From: Lachnospiraceae bacterium
GTDB lineage: Bacteria; Bacillota; Clostridia; Lachnospirales; Lachnospiraceae
Length of the DNA: 41,047 nt
NCBI GenBank assembly: GCA_017460845.1
Contig: JAFUAE010000087.1
Coordinates: 1-41,047, forward strand
Direction of reading: 5' to 3'
Made by a program: the position numbers and the translations under genes
The notes under the pieces: generated by a model
Told to the model about the DNA's origin: nothing
Database searches by the model: none
The model's input: only the letters and a program-made list of their open reading frames with translations
Part shown: positions 17,628-27,177 of the stretch, piece after piece
Position numbering within the stretch: the stretch's first letter is position 1
How the letters are laid out: the number at the start of each line of letters is the position of its first letter

Positions 17628-19022
17628 TTACAGCTCGCAGTTGCCTGTCGTACGCGGGAACGGAATGACGTCACGGATGTTCTGCATTCCGGTAATGTAC
17701 ATAACCGCTCTCTCAAAGCCGAGTCCATAGCCGCTGTGGCGTACGGAACCGTATCTCCTCAGATCGAGGTACCAGTCATAGGCTGCTATGTCGAGTCCGA
17801 GTTCCTTCATGCGGCCAAGGAGCTTTTCATAGTCGTCCTCACGCTGGGAGCCGCCCATGATCTCGCCGACGCCCGGTACGAGACAGTCGACTGCCGCCAC
17901 CGTTTTTCCGTCCGGATTCTGCTTCATATAGAACGCCTTGATGTCCTTCGGATAATCGGTCACAAAGACCGGTCTCTTATAGATCTGCTCAGTCAGGTAT
18001 CTCTCATGCTCGGTCTGGAGATCAATGCCCCACTCGACCTTGTTTTCAAACTTCGCTCCGCATTTCTGGAGAATATCAACGGCCTCCGTATAGGTGACGC
18101 GCGCAAACTCACTGTTGACGATGTGGTTGAGTCTGTCGATCAGCCCCTTCTCCACGAAGGAATCGAAGAACTTCATCTCTTCCGGCGCATTGTCCAGCAC
18201 ATATTTGATGATGTACTTGAGCATCGCCTCTTCGTTGTCCATCAGGTCGTTCAGATCTGCAAATGCCATCTCCGGCTCCATCATCCAGAATTCCGCCGCA
18301 TGCCTGGTGGTATAGGAATTCTCCGCGCGGAAGGTCGGACCGAAGGTGTAGACATTGCGCAGGGCCATCATCATCGCCTCTGCGTTCAGCTGTCCGGATA
18401 CGGTCAGGAAGGTAGGCTTGCAGAAGAAGTCCTTTGAATAGTCCACAGTCTTGATCTCACCGCTCGCGATGCGCTCAAGATCCAGCGTGGTGACCTGGAA
18501 CATTTCTCCCGCTCCCTCTGTATCGGAGGAGGTGATCAGCGGTGTGTTGACATAGGAGAAGCCCTGCTCCTGATAGAACTTGTGGATCGCAAATGCCAGG
18601 ATCGAACGCACGCGGAAGACTGCCATAAAGGTATTGGTCCTCTGTCTCAGGTGCGGCATGGTCCGCAGGTACTCCAGCGTGTGGCGCTTTTTCTGCAGCG
18701 GATACTCCGGTGAGGAAACGCCTTCGATTTCGATTGCTTCCGCCTGGATCTCAAACGGCTGCTTGGCCTCCGGCGTCGCGGTCAGTGTTCCCCTGACGAT
18801 CAGGGATGTGCAGACATTGAGTTTTGAGACCTCAGCGAAGTTCGGGAGGCTGTCGGAATAGACGACCTGCAGTGTCTGGAAGCAGCTGCCGTCATTCAGG
18901 ACGATGAATCCGAAGGTTTTGGAATCCCTGACGGAGCGCACCCAGCCGCCGACTGCGACTTTTGTGCCGAGATATTGGTCTGTGTTCTGAAACAGTTCTT
19001 TGACTGTAACTAATTTCTCCAT
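17628..19022 (-). CDS. asnS: Asparaginyl-tRNA synthetase
   Basis: This class IIb synthetase charges tRNA(Asn). Of 464 residues, the N-terminal OB fold ([19 protein letters not shown]) binds the anticodon. Motif 2 is [25 protein letters not shown] and motif 3 is [14 protein letters not shown]. AsnRS rather than AspRS is indicated by the short form (no bacterial AspRS insertion) and the C-terminal [15 protein letters not shown]. The ATG at 19022 has AAAGG about 14 bases upstream. Confidence 0.97.
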   Translation of the reverse strand: MEKLVTVKELFQNTDQYLGTKVAVGGWVRSVRDSKTFGFIVLNDGSCFQTLQVVYSDSLPNFAEVSKLNVCTSLIVRGTLTATPEAKQPFEIQAEAIEIEGVSSPEYPLQKKRHTLEYLRTMPHLRQRTNTFMAVFRVRSILAFAIHKFYQEQGFSYVNTPLITSSDTEGAGEMFQVTTLDLERIASGEIKTVDYSKDFFCKPTFLTVSGQLNAEAMMMALRNVYTFGPTFRAENSYTTRHAAEFWMMEPEMAFADLNDLMDNEEAMLKYIIKYVLDNAPEEMKFFDSFVEKGLIDRLNHIVNSEFARVTYTEAVDILQKCGAKFENKVEWGIDLQTEHERYLTEQIYKRPVFVTDYPKDIKAFYMKQNPDGKTVAAVDCLVPGVGEIMGGSQREDDYEKLLGRMKELGLDIAAYDWYLDLRRYGSVRHSGYGLGFERAVMYITGMQNIRDVIPFPRTTGNCEL

Positions 19023-19114
19023 GGTTTTGTTTTTTACCTTTCAGTTATTGTTCTTGCGGAGCATGGGCAGCGCTGCAGACTGCCGAGACCATTCCCCTGT
19101 TAACATATTATAAT

Positions 19115-20197
19115 TTATTTCGCGTTAAGCCTGCTGACTTCGTCTGTCACGGATGCAGCCTCGCCTGTGTCGACCAGAGCGATCATGCGCTCGATCGTTT
19201 CATGGTTCAGGTTCTTGCTGCCAAGGTACTGGACATAGGTACCGTTGATCTGGTTTTCTTCCATGGATACCTTCTGAGCCATTTCCTCTGCTGCCGCTTT
19301 TGTTTCCGCAGCGGCGGTGGTCAGGTCTGTAAGTCTCTGCGCATAGGTACCGTCGATTTCATTGATCAGCTGCTGCTTTGTTACGGCATCAAACTGGTAC
19401 AATGCCTGGGTCTTCTGCATTTCCAGATCTGCCTTTTCCTGCGCCTTTGCCTGCAGCTCGGCGTCAAAGGATCCGAGGTTATAGGGAGAATCATCCGTAT
19501 CGTTCTGGATGTTCTTTGTGACATTTTCGATTCCTTTTTTGCACTTGGCGATTTCATCGATGAACTGCCTGCAGACACGGACCTCATTCGGGTGCTTTCC
19601 TCTTGTCCTTCCGGCAATAAAGGCATAAAGCAGAGCGAGTGCAATATCGACCATTGCAACGCCAATTGTGGTGTACACCGTGATCTTATGCTGTGAAAGA
19701 AGGTAAATCGCACCGACCAGCGAGCCGATCATCAGCGCCACGATAAAGAGGATCAGGATCCAATCTCCCAGGCGTGCCGGCATAAACAGCTTGTGATAAA
19801 GCGGACTCTTGCAGAGCCCGGACAGCTTGTTTTCCTTGCAGAATGCATCCAGCTGCGCCTTATAATTTGCGATCTCGGCTTTGAAGCCGGCGGTCTGGGC
19901 GGTCACGCGCTCGCTTACGCCCTGCTTTCTTGCCTTGCTTCTGCGGCCCTCGATCGCCGCGACATCATTATCAATGATCCGAAGCTTCCGGTTATATTCC
20001 GCCTCGAGATCCTCTCTCCGGGAATTGACAGTCTTTGTTTTTTCCTGCTCGATATTTTTCTTCAGCGTTTCCAGCTTATTTTCCGCCTCACTGCGGCTCG
20101 CGTTGTTCTGCTGGAGCACTGTCCTGTCCTCATTCAGGGTATCGACCATGCTGAGCGCTTCCTGTAAAAACTCTTTTGGGGAATTGATGTCTGCCAT
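19115..20197 (-). CDS. Coiled-coil protein with two central membrane helices, function unknown
   Basis: I do not recognise a family. The 360-residue protein begins at the ATG at 20197 with GGGAGG 6 bases upstream. Residues 10-125 are charged and likely coiled coil. Helices at about 146-167 and 173-196 form a membrane hairpin. Residues 205-340 are again charged and helical (AELQAKAQEKADLEMQKTQ), with no signal peptide or catalytic motif. Both coiled-coil halves would lie on the same side of the membrane, a layout like a small scaffold or stress protein. The frame is open upstream to 20293, but that stretch has no ribosome site. Confidence 0.7.
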   Translation of the reverse strand: MADINSPKEFLQEALSMVDTLNEDRTVLQQNNASRSEAENKLETLKKNIEQEKTKTVNSRREDLEAEYNRKLRIIDNDVAAIEGRRSKARKQGVSERVTAQTAGFKAEIANYKAQLDAFCKENKLSGLCKSPLYHKLFMPARLGDWILILFIVALMIGSLVGAIYLLSQHKITVYTTIGVAMVDIALALLYAFIAGRTRGKHPNEVRVCRQFIDEIAKCKKGIENVTKNIQNDTDDSPYNLGSFDAELQAKAQEKADLEMQKTQALYQFDAVTKQQLINEIDGTYAQRLTDLTTAAAETKAAAEEMAQKVSMEENQINGTYVQYLGSKNLNHETIERMIALVDTGEAASVTDEVSRLNAK

Positions 20198-20356
20198 AAT
20201 GAACCTCCCTGTCAAACAGTTCCGGAGTGATTCCGGTTTTGCGATACTATTATGAATACAATCGTTTTTTATGCTTTCAAAAATGGCAAGCAAATGCTTC
20301 TGCTATTCGTTTTACATCGGCATGCCATATATTGCGGATAGAAATAGCCGGGTCCG

Positions 20357-20773
20357 TTAAAGGTTTTTCGCGATCGAAGCAGCGATCATCTTCTGCTCCT
20401 CCGGCTCGGATGTAAGCTGCGGCCAGGTCACGATCTTCTCACCGTCCGCATAACGCGGGATCACATGGAAATGCAGATGGTGCACAGTCTGTCCCGCTGC
20501 CTCCCCGTTATTCTGCACGACATTGATGCCGTCGCACTTAAGCGCGGCCTTCTGCGCGCGGGCGATCTTCTGTGCAAGCTTCAGGGCAGCAGATAGTGTC
20601 TCCCCGTCGGCTGTCAGCAGATCATCGAAATGCTGCTTCGGAAGGATCAGGGTGTGTCCCTTTACCGCCGGGCTCAGATCGAGGATCGCACGGAACATCT
20701 CGTCCTCATATACGGTATCGGACGGGATCTCTCCGTTTGCAATCTTACAGAAAATGCAGTCATCTTTTTTCAT
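20357..20773 (-). CDS. HIT-family (HinT-like) nucleotide-binding hydrolase
   Basis: The 138-residue protein has the zinc-like CIFCKIANGEIPSDTVYEDE start and the histidine triad HHLHFHVIPR near residues 98-107. HinT-type enzymes hydrolyse adenosine phosphoramidates and related AMP conjugates. AAGGAG lies 7 bases before the ATG. The C-terminus lacks extra domains. It is preceded by the 568-base repeat-filled gap and stands alone. Confidence 0.93.
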   Translation of the reverse strand: MKKDDCIFCKIANGEIPSDTVYEDEMFRAILDLSPAVKGHTLILPKQHFDDLLTADGETLSAALKLAQKIARAQKAALKCDGINVVQNNGEAAGQTVHHLHFHVIPRYADGEKIVTWPQLTSEPEEQKMIAASIAKNL

Positions 20774-20885
20774 CGTCAGTCTCCTTTTTTGTACCTGTTT
20801 TTATTCGGATCATACACGGATATCCAACCGATGCGGCAATCCTGGCGGATGCCCTGAACTCCGTGCGAATACAAACAAAATTACA

Positions 20886-20926
20886 CGAATAATGTCCGAC
20901 TCTGACATTTCCGGACACTTTATTCG
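20886..20926. repeat. Imperfect hairpin at the edge of the repeat-rich gap
   Basis: CGAATAATGTCCG (20886-20898) pairs with CGGACACTTTATTCG (20912-20926), with a small bulge. It marks the HIT-gene side of the 20774-21341 gap. No protein-like frame is seen anywhere in that gap. Confidence 0.6.
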
Positions 20927-20945
20927 CGTCATGCTAGGTTTATAC

Positions 20946-21128
20946 TATATGAGCTCTCAGAAAGTGGCAGATTTACGGGCGTACGAAGTACGCACGGTAA
21001 ATCGGACACTTGATGAGGCAACCGGTATGAGCAATAAAGTCACGCGAGCAAAGCGAGCGGGACGAGTTGCGAATGCCGGTTGAGGATGACGGGAGTGCGT
21101 AGCACGGAGTCATCCGTCAGCTCATATA
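20946..21128. repeat. Hairpin-rich element containing repeat R1, copy 1
   Basis: The ends are a perfect 10-base inverted repeat, TATATGAGCT (20946-20955) and AGCTCATATA (21119-21128). Inside are GATTTAC/GTAAATC (20970-20976, 20997-21003) enclosing GCGTAC-GAA-GTACGC, then CAACCGG/CCGGTTG (about 21019-21025, 21076-21082), and GGATGAC/GTCATCC (21084-21090, 21109-21115). Positions 20952-21022 match 38901-38971 in reverse orientation with 3 differences in 71. It looks like a non-coding mobile or REP-like element. Confidence 0.8.
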
Positions 21129-21162
21129 CATGGTTGTGCGATTCATCGCATGTAGGTTTACT

Positions 21163-21249
21163 ATAAAAGTCAGTGAGCGAAGCCCATCGGGCGAAGGCGA
21201 CACGCTACTTTTATGTATACGTAGTGCCAACGAAGTTGGCATGAAGTTT
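21163..21249 (+). repeat. Hairpin repeat R2, copy A
   Basis: This 87-bp unit has outer arms ATAAAAGT (21163-21170) and ACTTTTAT (21207-21214). GCCC-ATC-GGGC sits inside, and a second hairpin TGCCAAC-GAA-GTTGGCA follows (21225-21241). It matches 36501-36587 in the same orientation at 78 of 87 positions. Four of the nine differences are two compensating base-pair changes in the second stem. Confidence 0.85.
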
Positions 21250-21341
21250 TGAAGCCATTATAACATAGTTTTATGGATTCACAAAGAAAGAAAAAGAGGC
21301 CGATAGTTCCGTTAGTAGTTTTTCGCGCTTTTTGCAGCTGT

Positions 21342-24233
21342 TCAGTCAACTCTTTCCACCTGAACCAGATTGGTATGCTGCGGATTGCCTTTTGCAAGAG
21401 GAGTCGGAATCACTGAAGTCAGCACATTGACAGAGCCGCGGCAATCTGTCCCATCCTTGTCTGGCATATACCAGGCACCCTGGGCCATGGCGCAGACGCC
21501 TTGCACGATCCGGTTTGTAATCTTAGCCGGAATGCGGCATCTGCCCCTGTGATTGAATACTTCCACCATCTCATGATCAGAAATTCCACGGTCGGCGGCA
21601 TCCTTTGGATGGATCCAAAGCGCTGGCGGTTCCAGTTCTTCGAGAATCGGATTATTGTCATGAATGCTGTGTGTCCTGCGTTTCGTATGCCAGCCGATCA
21701 GCTGCAACGGATATTTCTCTTTCAGCGGATCCTCCGGTCCTTCCGCACACGGAACATATTTCGGAATCGCCGGAATATCTTCCGGCCGGTGTCTGTCATA
21801 CAACACCCGGGAAAAAATCTCGATCTTTCCTGAAGGTGTCCGGAACGGAACTTGCTCCGGAGACCGAATTTGTTCTTCAAACGCAATATAAGGTTTTTCT
21901 CTGTCCAGGCGCCATTGTCCTTTCTTTCGGAAAGTCTGATAATCCGGGAGTCTTGGTTCTTTCGCCCGTGTATTATCATAAATCAGCTCCAGCATATCCT
22001 CGTTTGTCAAACATCCCATGCTCCATTTTTCATAAAGCCCAAGCCCTTTTGCCCATTCCGACACAACTTCATATTCGTAGCGGCAGGCAAACAATGGTTC
22101 TATTGCTTTTCTGACGCAAAGGAGATAATCATTATAGCCGCCCCAGCTGCCGGCCAGATTATCTGCCTCGAACAGTGCGGCTGCCGGCAGAACAACATCC
22201 GAATAGCGGGCGCTCGAAGTCATAAAAATGTCTGATGTCACGATGCTTATACAGAGCGTTTCATCGCGAAGCATTTCAGTCGTAGCATTTATATCCGAAT
22301 GCTGGTTGACAAGTGTGTTGCCTGCAGCATTAAAAATCATCCGGATATTACTGTCAAGGGCATCGACTCCTTCCAGTCCATCACAATCCTTGGTAAAGGA
22401 AGTCCCCCTGCGTACTGCCTCACTCCATAGAAATGAGGGTATTCTCCCGGGATAGGGATTTTGCCCTTCCGGATAAGACGGTTGGATCACGCGGGGAATC
22501 TGATTATATCCTCCCGAACTCCCCCCGGAAATGCCCACGTTTCCGGTCATACAGGCCAAAAGTGCCATCAGTCTGACATTTTGTTCCCCGTTTCCCGTAC
22601 GTTGGCTGCCATATCCCGGCAAAATGCACATTGGCTTGGTGCAGGCCATTTCTCGCGCCAGCGAACAGATTGTTTCCTCAGGTACACCGGTGATTTCAGA
22701 TGCCCACTCCGGTGTTTTCGGAATACCATCTTTCTCACCGGTCAGATAACTAAGATAGCTTTCTCCTTCAGGAATCCCCTCCGGCATATGTTCCTCATCA
22801 AATCCAATACAGTAAGTATTCAGAAAATGGCGGTCAAGCAGCCCTTCCTCTGTCATAACAAAAGCAAGCGCATCAGCCAGTGCGCCGTCCGTAGAAGGGC
22901 GAATGCCGATCCATTGATCCGCCAGACAGGCTGCTGTATCGCTGAAGCGCGGATCGATCGCTATAAATCGCGTACCCCCTTCTTTGGCTTTCAACAGATA
23001 ATAGTTGCGAAAGGAACCGAAAACTGTCTCGGTAAAATTACAGCTCCACAGAATCACAAGCTTGGAATTAACGATATCTTCGATAGAGTTGCCCGCATTC
23101 TCATCCCCGTAGATAAACGGTGTAACATATCTTGTACAGGCCGTGCTGTAAGAATTGTAATACCCAAGATACCCCCCATCCAGAGCAAGGAGCCGCCTTA
23201 TAAATCCTGCGGGGGAAGCCGCAGCATTATATCCGTAACCATAATTCACATAGCGGGCAGCGGGTCCAAATTCGTCCCTGATCCGGATCCAGTCATTCAG
23301 AACACGCCTGTTCGCTTCTTCCCAGGACACTCTGCGGAACTTTCCCGTTCCGCGTGCAGCTCTTCGGATCATGGGATATCTGAGCCTTCGAGGATTCAAA
23401 TATGTATATAGATAGGAACGCCCTCTGGCACAGGCTCTGATCTGCGGTGTTTCATAACCGCAGTCTGTTTCAAGATCCAGAATACAGCCTTCCTGCACAG
23501 TCAGGCAGATAACACATTTCCCACCACAGTTGTTACGGCCGGCAGTCAGTACCTTATACGGTTTTTCCATGGAAATAGGGGCACAGGGTCCTTGCTCCGC
23601 CAATGCATACAACTCCGGGCAGAATCGCCGGAAAACCCCGTCCGGATTATCCGCCAGGCTTGAGACATTTTCATAAGCCGACTCCTCCGCCTCCTCCTGC
23701 ATGGACCAGATCTGTATTCTGCGGAAAAATGAAACAAAGGCGCCCGGACGCTCATAACGATCCGATTCTTCCAGAATCATCCGGAGAGTGTCGAGCAGAT
23801 AACGCTGCAGCAAATGCTCCCTTGCTGCTTCCAGCTCCTTTATGACGCAGCTTTCCGCCTCCCGGGCAACGGTTTGACGGATGCACAACGTCAGATATAG
23901 ATAAAAGCGAAACAGCTGCCCGATATAATCCGGCGGGTTTCCACCCATCGGCACAGGCCGGTAACCCCAGGCGTAATAGAGTTCGACCGCTGAAAGGGTA
24001 TCCCTGTTCAGGAGACGCCCTTCACTGCCTGTGCAGACGGAAGCCCACAATGGAATATAGATATCTGCGTCGGTTCCGCAGAACAGGTCATCATACATCT
24101 GGAGATCCTGCATACAGATTGGCTCCGCTCCATAAATCTCCTCTGCGAAAGCCCCCCAGGCTGTGGGATCTGTCCAGAACAACATTCCTTCCAGCGCCCC
24201 CAGCGCCTGAAAATTCAGCAATCTGTGCTGCAT
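21342..24233 (-). CDS. Fusion of TorD/DmsD-type chaperone to DmsA-type molybdopterin oxidoreductase
   Basis: The 963-residue protein starts at an ATG with AAGGAG 7 bases upstream. Residues 1 to about 225 resemble a TorD/DmsD chaperone (DLFCGTD near 50; NPPDYIGQLFRFYLYL at 99-114, the family's PDH.G..L.F box). Residues 230-963 are a DMSO-reductase-family catalytic subunit: the Fe-S region with C236, C240 and C268, then YYNSYSTACTRY near 358 where the Mo-ligand serine is expected. A C-terminal molybdopterin-binding domain completes it. The first cysteine of the usual Cx2-3Cx3Cx27C set is missing (R233), while extra cysteines lie at 243, 250 and 258. No Tat signal is present, so it should be cytoplasmic. 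It overlaps the upstream flavoprotein by 19 bases. The substrate is unknown. Confidence 0.88.
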   Translation of the reverse strand: MQHRLLNFQALGALEGMLFWTDPTAWGAFAEEIYGAEPICMQDLQMYDDLFCGTDADIYIPLWASVCTGSEGRLLNRDTLSAVELYYAWGYRPVPMGGNPPDYIGQLFRFYLYLTLCIRQTVAREAESCVIKELEAAREHLLQRYLLDTLRMILEESDRYERPGAFVSFFRRIQIWSMQEEAEESAYENVSSLADNPDGVFRRFCPELYALAEQGPCAPISMEKPYKVLTAGRNNCGGKCVICLTVQEGCILDLETDCGYETPQIRACARGRSYLYTYLNPRRLRYPMIRRAARGTGKFRRVSWEEANRRVLNDWIRIRDEFGPAARYVNYGYGYNAAASPAGFIRRLLALDGGYLGYYNSYSTACTRYVTPFIYGDENAGNSIEDIVNSKLVILWSCNFTETVFGSFRNYYLLKAKEGGTRFIAIDPRFSDTAACLADQWIGIRPSTDGALADALAFVMTEEGLLDRHFLNTYCIGFDEEHMPEGIPEGESYLSYLTGEKDGIPKTPEWASEITGVPEETICSLAREMACTKPMCILPGYGSQRTGNGEQNVRLMALLACMTGNVGISGGSSGGYNQIPRVIQPSYPEGQNPYPGRIPSFLWSEAVRRGTSFTKDCDGLEGVDALDSNIRMIFNAAGNTLVNQHSDINATTEMLRDETLCISIVTSDIFMTSSARYSDVVLPAAALFEADNLAGSWGGYNDYLLCVRKAIEPLFACRYEYEVVSEWAKGLGLYEKWSMGCLTNEDMLELIYDNTRAKEPRLPDYQTFRKKGQWRLDREKPYIAFEEQIRSPEQVPFRTPSGKIEIFSRVLYDRHRPEDIPAIPKYVPCAEGPEDPLKEKYPLQLIGWHTKRRTHSIHDNNPILEELEPPALWIHPKDAADRGISDHEMVEVFNHRGRCRIPAKITNRIVQGVCAMAQGAWYMPDKDGTDCRGSVNVLTSVIPTPLAKGNPQHTNLVQVERVD

Positions 24234-25471
24234 AAAGCAACTCCTTTTTCTGCAAGCTTCTCCACTGGCCACCCTTCCCGGACTGCAAGCCGCAGCCGGT
24301 TCATCAGTCTCCAGTCATTGATCATGGCTGCACCAACCACGATTCCCCCTGACACATACACCGATACCAGCGGTTCAAGGCTGCCTGTAATCTCCGGATT
24401 AACCCGAAACCTGTTGCGGCATACATCCATCCTTTCCGGAATCAGCCGTTCATACCGAGAGCCATCCTTTTTTCCAATGTCACCAATCGAATAAAGCCAT
24501 ATCCGACCGCTGTTCAGAATCTTCGGCACCGGGATATCCGGGTAACAGCGGATGCCGCCAGCCATATTCTCCGCAACAAAGGGCGCCTGGGAAAGGATCT
24601 CGGCCCAGGAACTCTCTGCTCTTTGGTTCCTCTGCATACTATCTCCGCAGGTATATACGTCCGGATCGCTGGTCCGAAAGGTATTGTCGGCAATTACCCC
24701 TCTGTCCGTTATAAGGCCGGCATCCTTTGCAAGTCCGGTATTTGGCCGGACCCCCGCACAGAGAATCACCATGTCTCCTTTCAGATTCAGCCCGTCCTTA
24801 AGAACTGCCTGCCAGGCTGTGTGCTCTCTCCTAATTTCGGAGACCGGAGCTCCGGTCAGGACACGGATTCTTTCCAATTCAAGCCTTGTTCTCAGCGCCC
24901 CTGCCATCTGACGATCCAAAAACCTGGATAACAAATAAGAGGCCCCCTCCACAACCGTCACGTCAATTTTGACAGCCGCAAGTGTCAATGCAAGTTCCAG
25001 GCCGATCACCCCTCCTCCAATGATCAGAGCGGTTTTCGCACACGCCAGTCTTTTTTTTAAACGAAAGATATCTTCCGCGGTGCGGATCGTCAGCACGCCC
25101 GGTATGTCTGCGCCTTTGATGGGAGGCAGATAGCTGACAGCGCCAAGCCCATACAGACATTTTTCATAAACAATATCAGTCCCGTCCAAAAGAACAGCCC
25201 TGTGTTCCCCGGGAACCAGCCGTTCCACCGTCGCCTCAGTCTGGATTTCGACTCCCTTCTCCTTATAAAATGCGGGTGGATGAATCAGGTGTTCCTTGGG
25301 ATCATATCCTTTCAGCCATGTCTTGGAAAGACGGGGACGATTGTACGGAAGCTGTGCGCTCTTTTCCAGAATCAGAATGCGGGAGGAGCCGTCAAACTTT
25401 CTGAGTGCCGCCGCAGTACTGACGGAACCGATCCCGCCGCCAAGCAGCAGATATTTTACCTTTTCACTCAT
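24215..25471 (-). CDS. NAD(P)H-dependent FAD oxidoreductase (rubredoxin/nitrite reductase-like)
   Basis: The 418-residue protein has an FAD-binding LLLGGGIGSVSTAAAL at residues 8-23 and the family box LPYNRPRLSK. A NAD(P)-binding IIGGGVIGLELALTLAA lies near 150, and the second FAD box DPDVYTCGDSM near 280. This is the class that passes electrons from NAD(P)H to ferredoxin-like partners or to linked enzymes. The ATG overlaps the stop of the ferredoxin-type gene by 4 bases (ATGA), and its own 3' end overlaps the molybdoenzyme. The three probably form one electron chain: NAD(P)H, flavin, Fe-S, Mo. Confidence 0.88.
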   Translation of the reverse strand: MSEKVKYLLLGGGIGSVSTAAALRKFDGSSRILILEKSAQLPYNRPRLSKTWLKGYDPKEHLIHPPAFYKEKGVEIQTEATVERLVPGEHRAVLLDGTDIVYEKCLYGLGAVSYLPPIKGADIPGVLTIRTAEDIFRLKKRLACAKTALIIGGGVIGLELALTLAAVKIDVTVVEGASYLLSRFLDRQMAGALRTRLELERIRVLTGAPVSEIRREHTAWQAVLKDGLNLKGDMVILCAGVRPNTGLAKDAGLITDRGVIADNTFRTSDPDVYTCGDSMQRNQRAESSWAEILSQAPFVAENMAGGIRCYPDIPVPKILNSGRIWLYSIGDIGKKDGSRYERLIPERMDVCRNRFRVNPEITGSLEPLVSVYVSGGIVVGAAMINDWRLMNRLRLAVREGWPVEKLAEKGVALCSTDC

Positions 25472-26037
25472 AGCATTCTTCTCTCCGTATCCTCTCTGTG
25501 AATGATCAGACTGGAAGGCCGCGTTATAGTCCTTAACGGCAGCAAATTCCGGTATGCCGGCGGTTCCTCAGGATCAGAGAGCCTGTCTTCTGAGATTTCC
25601 AGAAGCTGTAGGGCATAAGTTACACACGCAGCAACACAGGCGGGTTCTCTCCCCTCTGCCCGCAGATCACTGCAAAGATCACACTTCCGTGCTGTTCCGT
25701 ATGATGTGCTGATAAACGGTGCGCCATAAGGACAGGCACGGACACAGCATCCGCATGCTATACAAATTCCATCATCATGCTGTACAGTTCCGTCTGCAGC
25801 TGTATACATCGCTCCTGTCGGGCAGCTTTCTGTGCAGGCAGGGGCACAGCAGTGATTGCAGGATCCTGAATATCGCAACAGGCCAGGTCCTTCTTTTCCT
25901 TCGATTTCCACGAGAACAACGCGGCGAAAAAACTCTCCCGGACCCAGATGATTCCTGCTCTTGCATGCAGTCTGACATGCTCCGCAGCCGATACAGCGGT
26001 CAGCCTGATATACAAATGTCAGTCGGCCGCTTTCCAT
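25468..26037 (-). CDS. DmsB-like four-cluster ferredoxin subunit
   Basis: The 189-residue protein has four cysteine groups: CIGCGACQTACK (15-26), CNHCCAPACTESCP (about 60-73), CIACGCCVRACP (about 92-103) and CDLCSDLRAEGREPACVAAC (about 117-136). This is the layout of DmsB/PhsB electron-transfer subunits with four [4Fe-4S] clusters. It lacks a signal or membrane segment, in line with a cytoplasmic partner. Its ATG lies 2 bases after the stop of the UroD-like gene with no separate ribosome site. A membrane anchor (DmsC) is not encoded nearby; the NAD(P)H flavoprotein takes that place. Confidence 0.92.
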   Translation of the reverse strand: MESGRLTFVYQADRCIGCGACQTACKSRNHLGPGEFFRRVVLVEIEGKEGPGLLRYSGSCNHCCAPACTESCPTGAMYTAADGTVQHDDGICIACGCCVRACPYGAPFISTSYGTARKCDLCSDLRAEGREPACVAACVTYALQLLEISEDRLSDPEEPPAYRNLLPLRTITRPSSLIIHREDTERRML

Positions 26038-26039
26038 TG

Positions 26040-27068
26040 TCAGGGCAGGATCTTCCCTGCGTCAAACGCAGCCTGCACTTCGTCTCTGGTACGACCCACA
26101 AAATGAAGCATTTCCTCATCCAGAGGATACCGGACTACACAGCCGGGGGTCAGCAGCATATTCGTGCCGCGCATCTTTTTGTAACACTGATAAATTTCAT
26201 GCTGGACAGCCGGCCGGTTACGTTTTGTAATATCAAAACGGGCAATCCCTCCCATCGGGCATTTTCCCATCAACGCAAACGCCTCATCCGGATCCGGAGC
26301 TGTTTCCCAGATGTGATAATTCAGGAAGTCCACCGGGTAATCCTTGAGTAGTTCAAAAATGATATTGTTTCCATGACTATGCATGGTATTCATCCAGCCA
26401 CCGGAGGCAGCCTTCAGCACCCGGATGTCATAAGGCATGCCAAACTCCCGGTACTGTTCTGTTGTAAACAGGTCATAGGTGCAAAGCTGTGCTCCCAGGA
26501 AAATACCGTCAGCCCCCATTCGAATGGCCTCCCTTGCCAGATCCTCCGTGGTTCGTGTTATCTCCTCGAGAGCGGCATGCATCTCGTTCCTGTATCCTTT
26601 CTCGATATACTCAGCACGGATCGTTCCCATTTCCCCGCCAATCAGCTTATCAAGAACTGTAATAGGAGAAAAAACCGTAAAGATGACCGGAACCTCTTCA
26701 CCTTTGAATTTTTCAAGCACAAGCCGCAGATGCTCCAGTTCTCTTGCATGAATTCCTTCTGTCGGAGGAAGATATTTAATCTTCAGCATATCCTCCGCAC
26801 TATGAATAGGAGTGGAAACGACCCGGGCAACACCGCCCTTTTCAATCTCAGAATAATCGATAACGGCGCCAAAATTCTCAGCCGCATACATCCCATTATT
26901 CATCGTTTTGATAAAATCCATATCATACTTTTTATAAAATTCCCAGGTCTTCTCCGAAATCGCAACAGGATCCAGATCCACACCGGGCATATGGGTCCAA
27001 AAAGAATAGGGAAGCTTATCCGGCCGTTCTCCTTTTAATACCGCACGAATTCGTTCTTTTTTTGTCAT
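26040..27068 (-). CDS. Uroporphyrinogen decarboxylase/MtaA-family protein
   Basis: The 342-residue protein is a TIM barrel of the URO-D/methylcobamide:CoM methyltransferase family (start MTKKERIRAVLKGERPDKLPYSFW). It lacks the arginine-rich start of true HemE, so haem synthesis is unlikely. MtaA-type enzymes bind zinc with HxC and a later Cys; here the first pair reads H230-S-H232 and the later one is C310 (TPGCVVRYP), so zinc binding with HxH plus Cys is plausible. A methyl or one-carbon transfer in the cluster's pathway is the best guess. No corrinoid protein gene is beside it. AAAGGA lies 8 bases before the ATG. Confidence 0.82.
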   Translation of the reverse strand: MTKKERIRAVLKGERPDKLPYSFWTHMPGVDLDPVAISEKTWEFYKKYDMDFIKTMNNGMYAAENFGAVIDYSEIEKGGVARVVSTPIHSAEDMLKIKYLPPTEGIHARELEHLRLVLEKFKGEEVPVIFTVFSPITVLDKLIGGEMGTIRAEYIEKGYRNEMHAALEEITRTTEDLAREAIRMGADGIFLGAQLCTYDLFTTEQYREFGMPYDIRVLKAASGGWMNTMHSHGNNIIFELLKDYPVDFLNYHIWETAPDPDEAFALMGKCPMGGIARFDITKRNRPAVQHEIYQCYKKMRGTNMLLTPGCVVRYPLDEEMLHFVGRTRDEVQAAFDAGKILP

Positions 27069-27177
27069 ATCCGCATCCTTTCGTGAGTTATAATCTCATT
27101 TTGTTTATATGCAAAATTTCCAGGTTTCAAAAGTCCTGCTGAATATAAGCTGTACATGCTTGTTTGCGTACGCACTT

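Noticed and set aside
20774-21341. CRISPR array
   Set aside because: The repeats here are palindromic units of different kinds without regular repeat-spacer spacing or cas genes.
26040-27068. True HemE (haem synthesis)
   Set aside because: No arginine-rich HemE N-terminus and no other haem genes nearby; the sequence fits the methyltransferase-like branch.
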